The translations under genes were made by a program, and so were the position numbers. Under the pieces are notes generated by a model that saw nothing but the letters and a program-made list of their open reading frames with translations, was not told the DNA's origin and did not search any database. From Patagioenas fasciata (taxonomy: Eukaryota > Chordata > Aves > Columbiformes > Columbidae), in the NCBI RefSeq assembly GCF_037038585.1, contig NC_092523.1, positions 42,745,001 through 42,809,000 on the forward strand: a stretch of 64,000 bases of DNA, read 5' to 3'. Numbering within the stretch: the first letter of the stretch is position 1; every line of letters starts with the position of its first letter. Of this stretch, positions 1-12,450 are shown in pieces.

Positions 1-3000
1 CATGAGCTATATGTTGCTAGCTGTATTTAAGCTTCATTTGATCTCAGACAAAAAATGCTGTGCCCAGTTGCTCTGCAAAACATACCGTCTTCCAAAACTT
101 TAAAAGCACATACCAACCTCTAAGGTCTCTTTGGGTAGCTGCATAAAGCTGTTCAAACCATATGCCCGAACTTTCCAATTTCAGCGGTAATTATGTTGTG
201 TTCCTCTTAGTAATATCAAGAAATGCCCTTCTGTCTATCAAGTAGACTTAGGAGAGACTTATGCTGAATAAACTACCAGAGTTCCTAATAAAACTGCATA
301 TCCAGCCTTATTCCTTTCCACTACCAGAAGACTACTGGTGCCATCCCTTTAGGGTGCCACTTGAGGTCTGCATTATGAAGGTAGATGCTGCTATTGGTAA
401 GAGAGCAGTAAATGTTTTTCCACCTAGCCCTGGGGCATTACTATCTGCTACCACAACAGATTAGCTATATGTCAGCCACCCAGATCCTAGGAAACTACTG
501 CCTTTTCTGTCCCCATCACTTCACTTCTGCTGCAAATGGAAAAAGTATGGGGAGGTGAGGAGAAGGAAAACTGTAGCGGCCTCTGTCAACACACACTTCT
601 CCAGGTAAAGTCTTCCTGCTATTGCTGAATTTGTTGCAGTGGCTCATTGGTCGTTTGAGGGAAATGGAGAAGTATCCTTTTCTCTTGGTGAAATACAGCA
701 TTATACTTGCCACATGAAATGTTGCTGTCTCATTTGCTGAAGACATGGATGGGGAAAACAAGCTTATTGGATTTCTTTCCTCTCTGCTTCTGCAAATGTG
801 CACAAACCTTGTGGGATGTGGAAGCACCAGGTTAGCTTCTGATGCACAGCCTGCCAAATGGGCAAATATCCTGGAGAAGTTAAGCCATCATAGTATTATG
901 TGGTAGAGTTGTAATGCATTTCTAAAGTTATCTGTATGTAGCATGGAGTATTTTGTTTCCTCCAACTTTTTGTGCCAAGAAATGGAGTCAGGCAGCAAAT
1001 AGCTGCTTTGTTGGCAGCTGCCTAGTTACATACAATTCTGGAGTGTATGAGTAGGATATATTGGAGTGTGGTAGGGCTGGGTTTTTGAGTGGATTTCCTT
1101 CTGCCAAGCCTTTCTCTTCTGCAGGCTTCTGGCTCCTGTCAGGAGACTCTGGAGTGCAGTGTAAAGTGTCCAGGCTAGCAATAATTTCTTTTTATTAACC
1201 CCATCTTTCCTTAATCCCCTCTGTGTATGTGCATTCACAGAACTGAACGTAAATACTACTTTATCTAAGAATTTTTTGTATATAAAAATCCCCTGTACTG
1301 AGGTAAAGCACCTGTTCTTGGACTGTCCTGAAATGTAAGCAAAACATCTTTAAGTGTCACCTTTAATGCCAGCTACCTGTTTCTTCTTGCACACCCTGGT
1401 AGTAGATGAGTAGAACTGCAATGCCAGGCTATTTCTGCTGACATCACTTTAATATAGCCATTTTCTACACCTGGAAGGAGTAGAACTAGATGTGTTACTG
1501 GTTTAAAATGGCAAACTGAACAGTAAGTGGACTGAATAAAATATGGGTTAGTTAGATTATTCTTAGCTTTGTTAGAAACAGAGGTGGTAAAATAATGGAT
1601 TAAACAAAAGTGGTGTGGATAATCCTCCCTCTTATTTAACTTAATCTAGGTACTTATCCCAAGGTAATTTTGGATTTAATTTGCGTTTGAATAATGGTTT
1701 TATGGATAATATAAAACACACTTCTTTCCTCCAACCTTCTGTCCTGTCTGTCCTCTACAACGTCTGGTTTAAGTATGATTGTTGTGTGAAAGTTATTTCC
1801 CCCTTCCTCCCTCCAATTACCTGACTCTACTCATAACCGGAGCAAGTTGAGGGTGGCTCATATCAAGAGTAATTAAATGGTTCTGAAAGGCTAATATCTA
1901 TGAAGGAAGTTTATTGAGAAATGGCAAGGATATGAAAAATAAGTTCCAGGGAGTGGGAAGGAGGTGGTGGGCTCTTAGATGTCCAGACAATTGAGTATGG
2001 AAACAAAGCTACTGAATGAAATCTGACACTTGCCTCCATCTTCGGTTCTGTTGTGTTTATCAGTTTTGAGCTGTAGAACATTGGATGCTTTTAAAGTATA
2101 TTAGTGGTACTAGACTTTTGCAGACTTGAGGCAATTTTTGTTAGATTTAGAAGTTCTCAATTTACTTGGTGGGAGTTGCTTACGAACTGTTTTCAGTTCT
2201 GTTAGAAAATATTTCTATTCTGCAGAATGAACCAGGATGAGAAAGTATTGTATTGTTCACTGAATGAAAATGGTAGAGAGTATTTTCTGACAAAAGTATT
2301 CTATAAGGATTAAAAAAAAAAAGCCCTCTGTGTATACATACATCCCACATAATGTGCCTTCTGGTTGGCCAAAAGATTGCTGGTGCTGAAAACTTGAGGA
2401 GTCTAGAAGATGGGTGGCACCAGTCAGAAAGGATAAGTGTATGTATAATCTGACTGACTGTAGTCTGGTCATTCTGATATGAGTTCTGAGCAAAATGGAA
2501 AAAGCTGATAGTAAATATACTGAATAACGATTACCAACTGGCAAAGGTGCCTAGCCAGTGGTAATAATTCACTTTGTAAGCTAATATGATGTTTCCCTTT
2601 TTTTTTAATGTCACAACGTGCAGATTATCTGTAATGGATTTAGTAAAGGGTTGATTTTTAATTGATGAAATTACAAGTTAATGAAATGTAGAATGTACCA
2701 ATAAGATATGAGGTTGTCCTGCAGAGTGGTAAACAAGTGTAAATATGTGATTTTTTTTTTTTCTTTTTTGAGGGAATATAAATGAAGTTCTCCCTGAAGT
2801 AAAAAAGACATAGTGAAAACGTATTCTGAAATAAGATAAATTCGCTATGAAGGAGAGTCTCAGGAACAGTGAAATTGATTTAGAGGAAATTCTGGGATGA
2901 GTGGCAATTCTCAACTCTGTTCTGCTGGGCACTTGTTGCCCTCCTGGAAAACAATTATACTACTTAGCAATTTCAGTCATCAGTATGTTCCCAGAATGGC

Positions 3001-3214
3001 ATGTTGTGGTTGTAGTAAGTGTCTAATGTCTTATACATTATTTCAGCTCTCATAGAATCAGTTCAGAAAGCAATATATAAGGAATAAATTACATAAGCTT
3101 GTGGTTTTTTGTTTTTGTTTTGTTTGTTTTGTGTGTTGTGTGTGTGGTGGTTTTTTTTTTTTTTTTTACAGTTAAATGTTGACTTCAAGACTCTTCTCTT
3201 CCTTTCTCTTCCAG
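1..3214 (+). other. TMEM192 intron 2 (partial)
   Basis: This is intronic DNA ahead of TMEM192 exon 3. I searched for the conserved N-terminal exon (dileucine DPLL region and TM1) and did not find it, so exons 1-2 are outside the window. Contents are poly(T) runs at 2,748-2,762 and a G/T low-complexity tract ending in T16 at 3,100-3,170 just before the acceptor. The short ORFs here lack coding features. Confidence 0.8.
3100..3170 (+). repeat. G/T-rich low-complexity tract with poly(T)
   Basis: A gtttt/gtgtgt-type simple sequence ends in an uninterrupted T run followed by acag. It lies 45 bp upstream of the exon 3 acceptor and may extend the polypyrimidine tract. Confidence 0.7.
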
Positions 3215-3479
3215 GTTGCTTTTGTTGTTCTGGCATTTTTAGCAGCCATGTTCTGTTCTTACCCCAATCCAAATCAGGATAAGTGCCCTGGAAACTATAC
3301 TCACCCACTCAAAGTGCAGACTGTCATAATCACAGCAAAAGTAATTCTGTGGGTTTTACATGTTGTTTTTGAACGATACATCCAGCACCACCACAGTAAA
3401 GTCAGAAGCAGAGGTTACTTTTCAATATACCGATCAACAAGGCATCTAAAAAGGCTTCCACTGCTGATACACTCCACAG
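3215..3479 (+). CDS. TMEM192: TMEM192 coding exon 3
   Basis: The exon is 265 nt, entered in phase 0 after a pyrimidine-rich acceptor (ttctcttccag) and left in phase 1 at ACAG|GTGAAG. It encodes the end of TM2, the cysteine-containing luminal loop ([16 protein letters not shown]), TM3, and the basic [11 protein letters not shown] segment. Open reading frame continues on both sides of the exon by chance, so the splice sites and human homology, not the ORF limits, set the boundaries. Confidence 0.95.
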
Positions 3480-6400
3480 GTGAAGTGAACTTCTTTTTCT
3501 ATTTGTGTTTTTTTCTTCTAAAGCTTAAAACTATAATGCAATAAAAGACTGAAGATTTATATATAAATGTATATACATTATGAACTTTTCAAATGCCTAT
3601 GAGCACTTATAAATGGTATTTTAGTCAGATGGACCTCCTGACTGAGCTTTCTCACCTGCCAGGTATCTGTCATAAAGAACTTCATAGTGGAAAAATGCCC
3701 ACAAGTGTGAAGTTGAGTAAAATATCTAGTCATTTGCTTCTGGTCTTCAGCCACAAAATGTTCAGCCAGCAAGGTCTGTGTTTGGCTGCCAGGGATCTTG
3801 ATTTGCATACTCATTTGTCTAGTTGGATATGTGGCAAGACTGCTAGTCCTTCCAAGAAGGACTACTACTACTACTCTTTTCTTTCTAAGCTCAGCAATTC
3901 AAGTAGAAACAGCTGATTTGCCTTTTGCTCAACAGCTGCCTGAAATCAGTAAAATAAGCAATTTTCTGATCTTTAGTGGTGTCATGTGCAACATTCAGCT
4001 CTACTCCTGCCTTTTTCTACCTTCTATGGAGGAAGGTTGGTGTATGGGAGTGGTTTAACTCTCTATTCCAAGTTATATCACTGACCAGTGAAGCTGAAAG
4101 AAATGTTGGTACAATTAGCTGGTGTAGCTTTTCTAACAGATAGTACTTCCAACAAATTTAAAATCCATATACCTAGAAGGGATTTTTGACACAGAAATAT
4201 CAGGGGGGAGGGAACAGTGGTGGCTTTTACAGTATTTTTGTGGCTCATAATCCCATCTCCCTTCTGTAAATCTTCTGAATAGCTAGACTTTTTTTTTTTT
4301 CACCCAAATTGTTGTTACATTGGTCTTGCTTTCTATAAAAACCTAGCTTTACTTCCAGCCAGTCACTAAAAGAGCTGGGCAACTTGATGAATGTGTAAAA
4401 ACTTCAGGCTATGGCCACTAGGTAGAGCTCTGAAGGTAAAGATGTATTTGGAGTGCAGTGACAAAATGAGGCTACAGCATGTTTAAGGATGTGTTGAAAG
4501 AGAGTAAAAGGACTACTTTGGACTCCTGCATTGTAATCTGGAATACTTAGCTCTGTCTTCAGTATGAGATGGAGCTCACTTCTCCCCTACCAGACAGACT
4601 CTGGGCATGTATAAATGTTCAGGTGCAGTCAGTCGCATGCTGTGGTCTTTATGTAAGTCATCCATAGTTCAGAAGGTGGTTGTCTCCATTGCTGCAAACT
4701 CACTGCCCTGCTAATTGCTGCTGATACCACTTCTAGCCTGATGGTTCAGTCACCTAATGCAGTATGAAAGAGAACTGTATAGTCCCCTAGGTACATTAAT
4801 GGTTTTAATACACTTAGTGCTTTACTCAGCCACTGGTTATAACATTTCTACAGGAAAGAAAAGAACACTTCACACTCTATATCAGAGGAGAAGAGGGTGT
4901 GTAAAGGGGAAAAAAAAAAGCTTGTTAGGTCTGTAATTCAACAGTTGCTCTCTTCAACTAATGGTGCTCATTTCAGTTAAACTTCCAGTAACTTGCAAGT
5001 AATAGCTAGGCAACTGATGAAAGGCTATGCAAGTATCTCCCTGTGAAAGGAAGGTGTTTTGCTTTTTGTTTTTTCTTCTCTGTTAGCCTCATTTAAATAC
5101 ACTCAAATCCGCCACTTGAAGGAAACCTCCCTGTCACTTGGAATTGACTGATGTGACCTCTTTGGAATTGAAATAAATTGTTTCCCAACAGTTTTGGGGA
5201 TGGATAGCAGCAACAAGGCTAGAAACTCTTTAAGCCCACGCATATATATATTAGGTATTTCTAGTGCATTTCTTCCATTCCTCTTTAAGTGAGAAAAAAC
5301 TATAAAGAAAATTAATAATTCTCTACCATTGCAGTCAAATACTGAAATGAAACCTCATTGTGCTGCCAGCACTTGTAAGCCTGCATCACTTGTTTTTAGG
5401 AAATTAGACAAAGAGGCAAGTATGGTATGAAATGGAAAACCATTACTGACGTGTTGCAGCCTAATGCAGATACTGAGGATGAGAGAATGCGAAATTATTT
5501 CAACAGCTAATTGTTACACCTGTGAAATATTTGTTTTCTAGGTAATGCAGCCCTGCTTTTGATTCTATCAATGCAGCATTCCTTTCCTGATCACAGTAAG
5601 GTGTACCTATATCTTATTCTGGGAGTCCTGGGCCTGGAGCTGATTAGTTCCCTGACATGCTTAGTGATTTACACAGGTGAGAGGCAATTTTTGCCTTCTT
5701 GAGTGAAACTTATTGCTGCTACTTAACTGTTTTGTTTGTATCCACAGTAACTCATTTGGGGTACCCCAAGACACTTACCTGCAACTATAAATACAGAATG
5801 ATCCTGTGCTTGTAGAAGAACTAAGGCAAATCCAAAACAAAAGGAAAGGTTGTCAGGCTTGATCTGATCTCTAGGTTCTCCTAAATGAATGCTCTATATT
5901 ACCTCAAAGCTGTTGATCCGGTGAAGTGGCAATAAATCCATAATTGTTGTGAAAGTATCCTGTGAGCAGGCTTGTCTAGCAGTGTGTTCTCAAATGCATG
6001 CACCACAAGCTGTGAAGCAGTAAAAGCTACCTGGCTCTAATCAGAACTGCTTCTGGGATTTACACGTGGGACTTGCATAGTTGATAGCATGATTGTGCCT
6101 TACCCTCCAAAGTCTTCCTCCTTCCCTAATCCCACTCCAAAAGCTTCAGTTCCTCCTTGTCACTAAAATGGAAGATTCCCTCTAATGAATGTTCAAAAAG
6201 ATATTATGGCTTTTGGAATCTGTACTAATACTAAAATTAGATACTGCTTCATAGAACTGTGAGGCATTGCTTTGTACTGTCACTGTTGGCTTGTAAGGTT
6301 ATCTGCTATTAGGCTTGATGTAAAATATCTAGACTTGATAAACCTCTTTCCATTAAACTATTTCAGTATGATCTAAAATGTTGATTAATAAATGTTTGAA

Positions 6401-9400
6401 CCAAATAGTTTTCTCTGATCTTATCTTAAACTATTTGGGTTTATGGCTTGCATTAACTTGATTGAAAATAACTGGGTAAAAAAAAAATATGGAAAGGTAT
6501 AAGACACTAAAAAATGCAGTTATTTTTGTTGCCTGAAGAAAATTAGAGATATTTACTGTGAATTTCATATCTGTTTAAATGACATGTAGTTCCTGCTCTT
6601 GAGTTAGTTTATGCATCTGCTTCTGAGATTATGTTTTCTGATTATTTACAACTAAACCCAAAAAGATGACACTGTAGCTAAGTAGCCTCAGTAGCACTGG
6701 TTTCTCTGGGGCAGGGAGGACAAAACAAGTGGGCAAAACTTAGTTTGCTCTTGACTTCTAATCAAACAGGAGGAAGGAGAATCCTTTGGGACTGCATGAA
6801 GCTTAAGGCTTAAAGTAAAAGCCATTGCTGTGGTGATCAGTATTTGTACTAATCTGACTTCTGTTGTGATTTCATAATTAGTAATTAATCTAGGATGTAT
6901 TTTATTTTGGAGGAGAACACTTTGATGTTATTAGTAATGACTTGCAGAGAAATAATGCCAGGCAGCTTGGTCATATACAAAAATCTATTCTTGACTCTCC
7001 TGCAGCAACATTAAAATCAAAATGCACCAAGAAATAAGGTCCCACCTCTAAACTACATCTTGTCTTAAAACTGTGCAGAGGCCCTGGTGCTGTAGGCTGG
7101 TCAGGCTTTCCTGTGAATTGAACTAGCATGGCTCAAGTGGACCAACTGTCTTCTGGAGCAATAGAGGCAATGCATGGTGGCCCTAGAGAACTATTCCAAG
7201 AATGCTGGAGATCATCCCTTTTTTGCATATGCATACTTACTTTCCTGGGAAATTCAAGAAGAGATAAATTGCAAAACTTTAATAGAACATCAGGAATTCC
7301 AGTGAAATGTTATTTCTTATCCTGAGGCCTCTTGGAGCTTATGTGCCTCTTACCCTGGCAGAAAAGGATAAGTGACTGCAAGAAGGCAGGCTGGCCTTCA
7401 TAGTAGTAAGGTCTGAGCCTGGATTTCCACAAGTGCTTTCAAACTCCTTCTGTTTTGTCACCCATAGGGTCTTGTTCCGTGGCTTGTACTATGCTGGTTC
7501 CTGTGCCCATCAGATCCATTAACCAGCTTATACTAGGAAGTTGTGGAGAGCAAATTTTTGCTTTCCAGTTGAAGGAGGCTTGAAGGGTACAGTGAGTCCT
7601 GGAACTGAAGTGAAGGAGGGGCAGAGCTCCATTGCTAGGAAGGAGTAAGGTGATCTTCTGGCAACAGTGACCTTATTTCCAGAGCACCCCCAAAACAACA
7701 CTGTGAGCTTCATTCTCAAAAGCTTGGTATGCAAAACTGAGGTTAATTTTTGTAAGTTACACTTGCTTTAAGATGAGGAAGACTTCCAGTCACCAGAGGG
7801 TATTGTAACTTGTTTTCTGTTCTAATACATGTTTAGGTAAGCTAAGAAACTGCCTGCATGTCTGTCTCTTTTGCATAGTTGTGTTTGGTTGTTTTTGTTT
7901 TTACATTTTAAGCATCAAACTAAAGCTCTCTTGAAGCAAAACAAATGTATTTGCCCAGTTTTGAAAACAGCCTGAGAATCTGTAGTAATAGTGACACTCC
8001 AATAATTTTTTTTTTTTTTCTCTCAAACAGCACAGAGTATGTGACTAGAAGCATGAAGTTTCTTCAGTAGGATAATTTTAAGGGCAGTCCTCTGTTCAGG
8101 GTTAGAATGCCCCTCTCCATGGCAAGCACTTAACAGATACCACTCACTGTTAAGATAGTATCTGCTAATGTAGGTGAGCAACAATGAGGAGATTAAGGTC
8201 ACTTCACACTAGCAACTCATGATCAACCTCTTCCTTGTGTTAATATGTTACTCCTGAATTTTGGAGGGAAGGTAGCACCAGTTCATACATCGTTTCTCTG
8301 TGGTAGAATAATTATTTCGTAAGTATTTTTGCCTCATTCTAGTAGATACCTGTAGAAAGTTAATGTACCTGACTTATTTAAATATTGCTGCTTCACAAAT
8401 AGAAGTGGTGGCATGGAATAACTGATTGTAATTCTAGGTATTTCTTCTTGCTTGGAGCTGTTTTATGAATTGTATGATGCCCGATGTTCTGTGAAGTACT
8501 ACTGCCTCCTTAAAATTCTCTCCATTCAGCAGTGTATGTACATATAGCTGTAGCATGCAGAGGCAGGGATTCAGAAATCTGCAAGGAGTTGCTGTGATTG
8601 ACTTATAACAGGCTTGACAGATATAAATTGTTAAAGTGAGGTAAATGTGCATGGAATGAAGTATGATACAGATAGCTCTAAATGTCAGCTTACTATTGTA
8701 AGGTTGTTATTGATAGGATAGGGAGTCAAGCTGTAAAAGGTTTACTAAATATATGTATTTAATGGCTTCCTTACATACTTCTAGTATCACTTGAGTAAAA
8801 GACTAACATTCCCACAAACAACACATGTTGGGAATTCCACACCCATTCCTTTGTGGCTTTATTTGTAGAGGAATACAGTCATAGAAATAACTAACCTTTG
8901 AGCCTAACTTGTAGTTAACCTCTGGAGGGTCTTAGCATTGTTTTAGCAGGGTGGCCTGTAAGAAACCCCATCGTATTATTGACTTGTAAGTACAGTATTT
9001 CTCTGCAGTAGCTTGGATTTCTCATGGAGTCAGACTGTAATGTTTTTAGTAGCATTAGATTTATTGCTTCACAAGCAACCTTAACTGCAGTCCTAAATGT
9101 GTACTCCAGATCTCCTGGTACTTTGCTTTAATCGGGATCTGATACTGAATACCTTTGAGTATTTTCAGCTTCCTTCCATAAATAATGCAGAGTGTGCCTA
9201 CAGCTTTTCCTACCCCCACCCATCCCCATTCCATATCTGTTTCAATTTAATCTTAAACTTTATTCACAGGTGCCCAGGAATGATTTCTGGTTTTGATAGC
9301 CAGCACTGCAAAGTTCACAATGTGAAGCTGATCAGAGCTGCTCTGGTTTGAATACTTAATGGCTTTCTGTAGCAAGCCTGCCCTAGTTTTAGAGCAGGCA

Positions 9401-12400
9401 AACAAGCTGCTGCTTCACTGCAGGTAGCCTAGCTAAAACAGTATTTATCAAAGAACTTAAGTTAGAAGTTCTGACCTAGATACAAGCATCATAACTTTTA
9501 CAACTTTTTTTTTATGGTCTGTAGCTTAATTTATGGCCTGAATTTGGAGACTGAATCTCAGTACCCTTACAAAGACCACTAAGGTTTCAGCCTCTCTTAG
9601 GTGACAAATTAAATTTCGCAGATGTTAAGCAGTATGTCCAAGCTTTGCCATTTGGGTCTTCAATTACCTGTGGTCTTCTAAGCAGTAGGGCTGAGGGAAA
9701 AAAACAAACTGAAAGCCCACCAAACCACCACTAACATATAATCAAAGCCATTACAGACATGAGCAGAGAGAGAGAGTCTGCTTTTTCTCTCCTTCTTCCC
9801 CACTCCCCAGATTCCCTTACTATCTTTTCAACTCCTATCCTAAGGCAATCTTAGCAAAATCTGTAATACATGATTGTTTTTAACTTGGAGCCTGATCACA
9901 AAACTTTTCTTTTGTGGGTTGCTTTCCAACTTTAATTAATAAAACTTTGTTGCAGTGAAAATAAGCAACTTCAATCGTGCAAAACCAAGACCTGACATAA
10001 TTGAAGAAGAAAAGATGTATTCCTACCCTAGTCACATTACCTCAGAAATTGGATTCAGGTAATCTTGTGCTGTGTTCAACCATGGTATATCGGTAACGGT
10101 GACTAATATAATTGCATTACTTTCTGTAGACTTACGTATAATCTTGAATCTCTCAACCAAAACAGAGGTGGAGATAAGTGTTTTGAAGGAAACTATATGC
10201 TTAAGGCTGCTGTTTTACATGCACGGATGAGAAGTAGCACAGTCTTTTACTTTTTACATAATGATGCCAATTTGCTATGATACGGAAATCCTCAAACATG
10301 AGGACAAATGATTTGACCATTTATGGCTTGTTGCATGATTTTTTTCAATCTGCTATAAATAACTGTGCTTAATCTGTGTTAGCTGACTTTATATGGGAGT
10401 TTGAGGAGAGAAACTGGTGTCTTACCCTGTTACCTAAAGTATGCTTACAGAAGCCTAACTTCTGCACCAGTTTCAGACAAAAAAAAAAAAAAATATAAAT
10501 TGTGGACAGTTGATAGATGAAGAAAACTTTGCAGCTTTGTTCTGTGCCAGCAGTTGGGCATGAGATTCTAGCAAGGGCTTTGGAATATATTTCCAGCTTG
10601 GGAAGGTACTTAAAGGTGGGTGGGATACATAAGAGGTAAGAAAGTTCCTGCTGAGACAGAGAAGGTATCCAACACGAACCTCACTAGCACTGAGACTTCT
10701 GGCTTGCTTGTCCATTATGTACCTTTTGACTACTTTAGCATCTTCCAGTTGCTGAAATGAATCTGGTATGGCTTAACAAAAACCAATCATCAAAACTCAC
10801 ATGGATTTCCATACAAGAATTTATTTAGGAGTTTTCTGATACAATTACTTGCATTTGTATGTGTGCCTTAGTAAAAAAATTAAAGTGCAGAGGTGATTAA
10901 TACTTCGGCATTTCCCCTGCTGTTACAAATGCAGCATGCACATGCTTTTATGGAACTTGGAAGTAGATGTCCAGGATACAGGAAGGATTTAGAGTTGTCT
11001 TGAATTTTGATACAATGTCTGACTTCCATCTTGATATAAACACCATGGTGAATGCATGGTGGACCTCATTACTTTCTCATTCAGCTTCTCCCTTGAGAAA
11101 TTCTCAAATGCCCAGAGAATGGGTCTTCAACAATGACCAGCTGAGGAAAAGACTGGATTTTTTTGATTAAAGAGTGCAAACTTCCTGTGAGAACTGATTG
11201 CAAAACAGTTATTTTAATTCAGCTCTATACAAGTCTGACTCTCTCTCCCTTGAGAGTTAAGGTCTATTGAAAAGTGAATCCTGTCAGGCCTTCAGTTGAC
11301 CCTGGCTGTAAGAATGTTTTTTGAATATTATGACCTCTACAACCCAGGCCCTCTTCAAGTTGGTTGTACAGATTACTGGTTAAGGTTGCAAGCTTTCTAT
11401 CTACAGAACTTTTTCCTACACTAGCTGTCCTCCTTGGCACTTTGTAAGAACTATGAAAAGGGCAGTGTTCCTCCTCAAAATGCTGCAAGGCCGAGGAGCA
11501 ACTTTCTAAGCTCCGAGATGTTCACATGTGTACTGAGAAGGCAGATTCCCAAGTGAACTAGAAAAAATAATGTGTAAGAGAAGACTGGAATGTGCTCAAG
11601 CATAGGTACTTGGTTTTGCTATGCTCTTAAGTATTATAGATTTGACAAAATTATCTACTTTTATAGATTTTTCTCAACTTGGCTCTACTTAATGTTGCAG
11701 TGTTACTATCCTAATTAAAATGAAGGATGTCTGAAAGCTGGAAGTGTTTTAAGTGGGCGGTTTGCTGTACATAAGGTAGATCTGGAATAGCACATCTGTT
11801 TGATGCTGTTATGGTCTTGTGACAGATAGTATCACTTTTTATAGTATATCTGCAGATTAATCAATAAACTTCTGTCTTAAACAGCTTATGATCCCCACAG
11901 CTGAATAAAAATATTATGGCTGCTTAAAATAAACTTCTTAGTGTATTTGGAAAAGGTGCCACAGATTTCTCAGTATACTTCTGGCATGTTGTCTGCCTCA
12001 CTAACTCAAGTTTCTTAAACAGTAGGAATGCTCATACTATACAACTTTTCTGTAACTGTATAGAGGGAAATACCCAACTAAATTACGTATACATGGCATG
12101 AAGTTCAGATGAACTTTTTTCTCTTCCTCCCTTCTTATTCAAAAAGGAGGTTATACATAAAAGTGTTGTAGATTGTCTCCTTCAAAAAAAAAAATAGTTG
12201 AGATCAACAAAATTAAAACTGAGGGAAGAAACTTGTTAAAGTATTTGTTAATTAGCTCTGACACTTTTGTGTGTTAGAAAGCTGCTGTCACTTATTAAAA
12301 CCCATATTCACTTTTGTTGTTTCAAGGGAAAATTCAACTTTAGAAGAGATAGTGGAGAAGCAAGGAGATGTAATAGAATATCTTCAGCGACACAATGCAC

Positions 12401-12450
12401 TGCTCAGCAAGAGACTATTGGCACTAACATCTCAGCAGATCAAAACTTAA
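3215..12450 (+). CDS. TMEM192: TMEM192, lysosomal transmembrane protein 192 (exons 3-6; 5' part outside window)
   Basis: This is a four-pass membrane protein of late endosomes and lysosomes, widely used as a lysosomal marker. Four exons joined at consensus splice sites (phases 1, 1, 2) give 208 codons plus TAA, colinear with human TMEM192 from about residue 59 to the end. Visible blocks are the rest of TM2 (FVVLAFLAA), the luminal [16 protein letters not shown] loop with an NYT sequon, TM3 ([16 protein letters not shown]), the [12 protein letters not shown] stretch, two more hydrophobic segments in exon 4, and a cytosolic tail. The tail ends in a probable coiled coil ([18 protein letters not shown]). 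Roughly 59 N-terminal residues, encoded by exons 1-2, lie left of position 1. The C-terminus is five residues shorter than human and lacks its cysteine. The identification is from remembered family sequence and is very secure. TMEM192 converges on APELA. Confidence 0.96.
3480..5541 (+). other. TMEM192 intron 3
   Basis: Intron of 2,062 bp with GT-AG ends (GTGAAG...tttctag). It contains an octamer-like ATTTGCAT near 3,801 and a 9-A tract near 4,910. No exon-like or repeat family sequence was recognised. Confidence 0.85.
5542..5676 (+). CDS. TMEM192: TMEM192 coding exon 4
   Basis: The exon is 135 nt, phase 1 in and out. The acceptor is tttgttttctag and the donor is ACAG|GTGAGA. It encodes [20 protein letters not shown] followed by the hydrophobic run [20 protein letters not shown]. 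These correspond to the last two membrane segments of human TMEM192 (human counterparts LLLILCMQHSFPE and LELICSLICLLIYT). The internal segment is too short and too strongly spliced to stand as a separate ORF. Confidence 0.95.
5677..9955 (+). other. TMEM192 intron 4
   Basis: Intron of 4,279 bp with GT-AG ends (GTGAGA...ttgttgcag). ORFs of 65-84 codons occur but lack family resemblance or splice context. A T run lies at about 8,008-8,019. I see nothing else I can assign. Confidence 0.85.
9956..10058 (+). CDS. TMEM192: TMEM192 coding exon 5
   Basis: The exon is 103 nt, entered in phase 1 after tttgttgcag and left in phase 2 at TTCAG|GTAATC. It encodes the start of the cytosolic tail: [20 protein letters not shown], then [15 protein letters not shown]. 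The human counterpart is [20 protein letters not shown], so conservation is clear. Confidence 0.94.
10059..12326 (+). other. TMEM192 intron 5
   Basis: Intron of 2,268 bp with GT-AG ends (GTAATC...tttcaag). An A13 tract lies near 10,480. Nothing else was recognised. Confidence 0.85.
12327..12450 (+). CDS. TMEM192: TMEM192 terminal coding exon 6
   Basis: The exon is 124 nt, entered in phase 2 after gttgtttcaag, and ends at TAA 12448-12450. It encodes a conserved coiled-coil-like tail ([20 protein letters not shown], then [11 protein letters not shown]), then a divergent QQIKT end. Human continues with about ten residues that include a cysteine reported to form the inter-subunit disulfide. That cysteine has no counterpart here. 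A longer open frame starting at 12,267 overlaps this exon in another frame and is a shadow. Confidence 0.95.

Noticed and set aside
3176-3544. 122-codon ORF read as a stand-alone gene
   Set aside because: Only 3215-3479 is coding (TMEM192 exon 3). The ATG lies in the intron and the tail after the GTGAAG donor is intronic.
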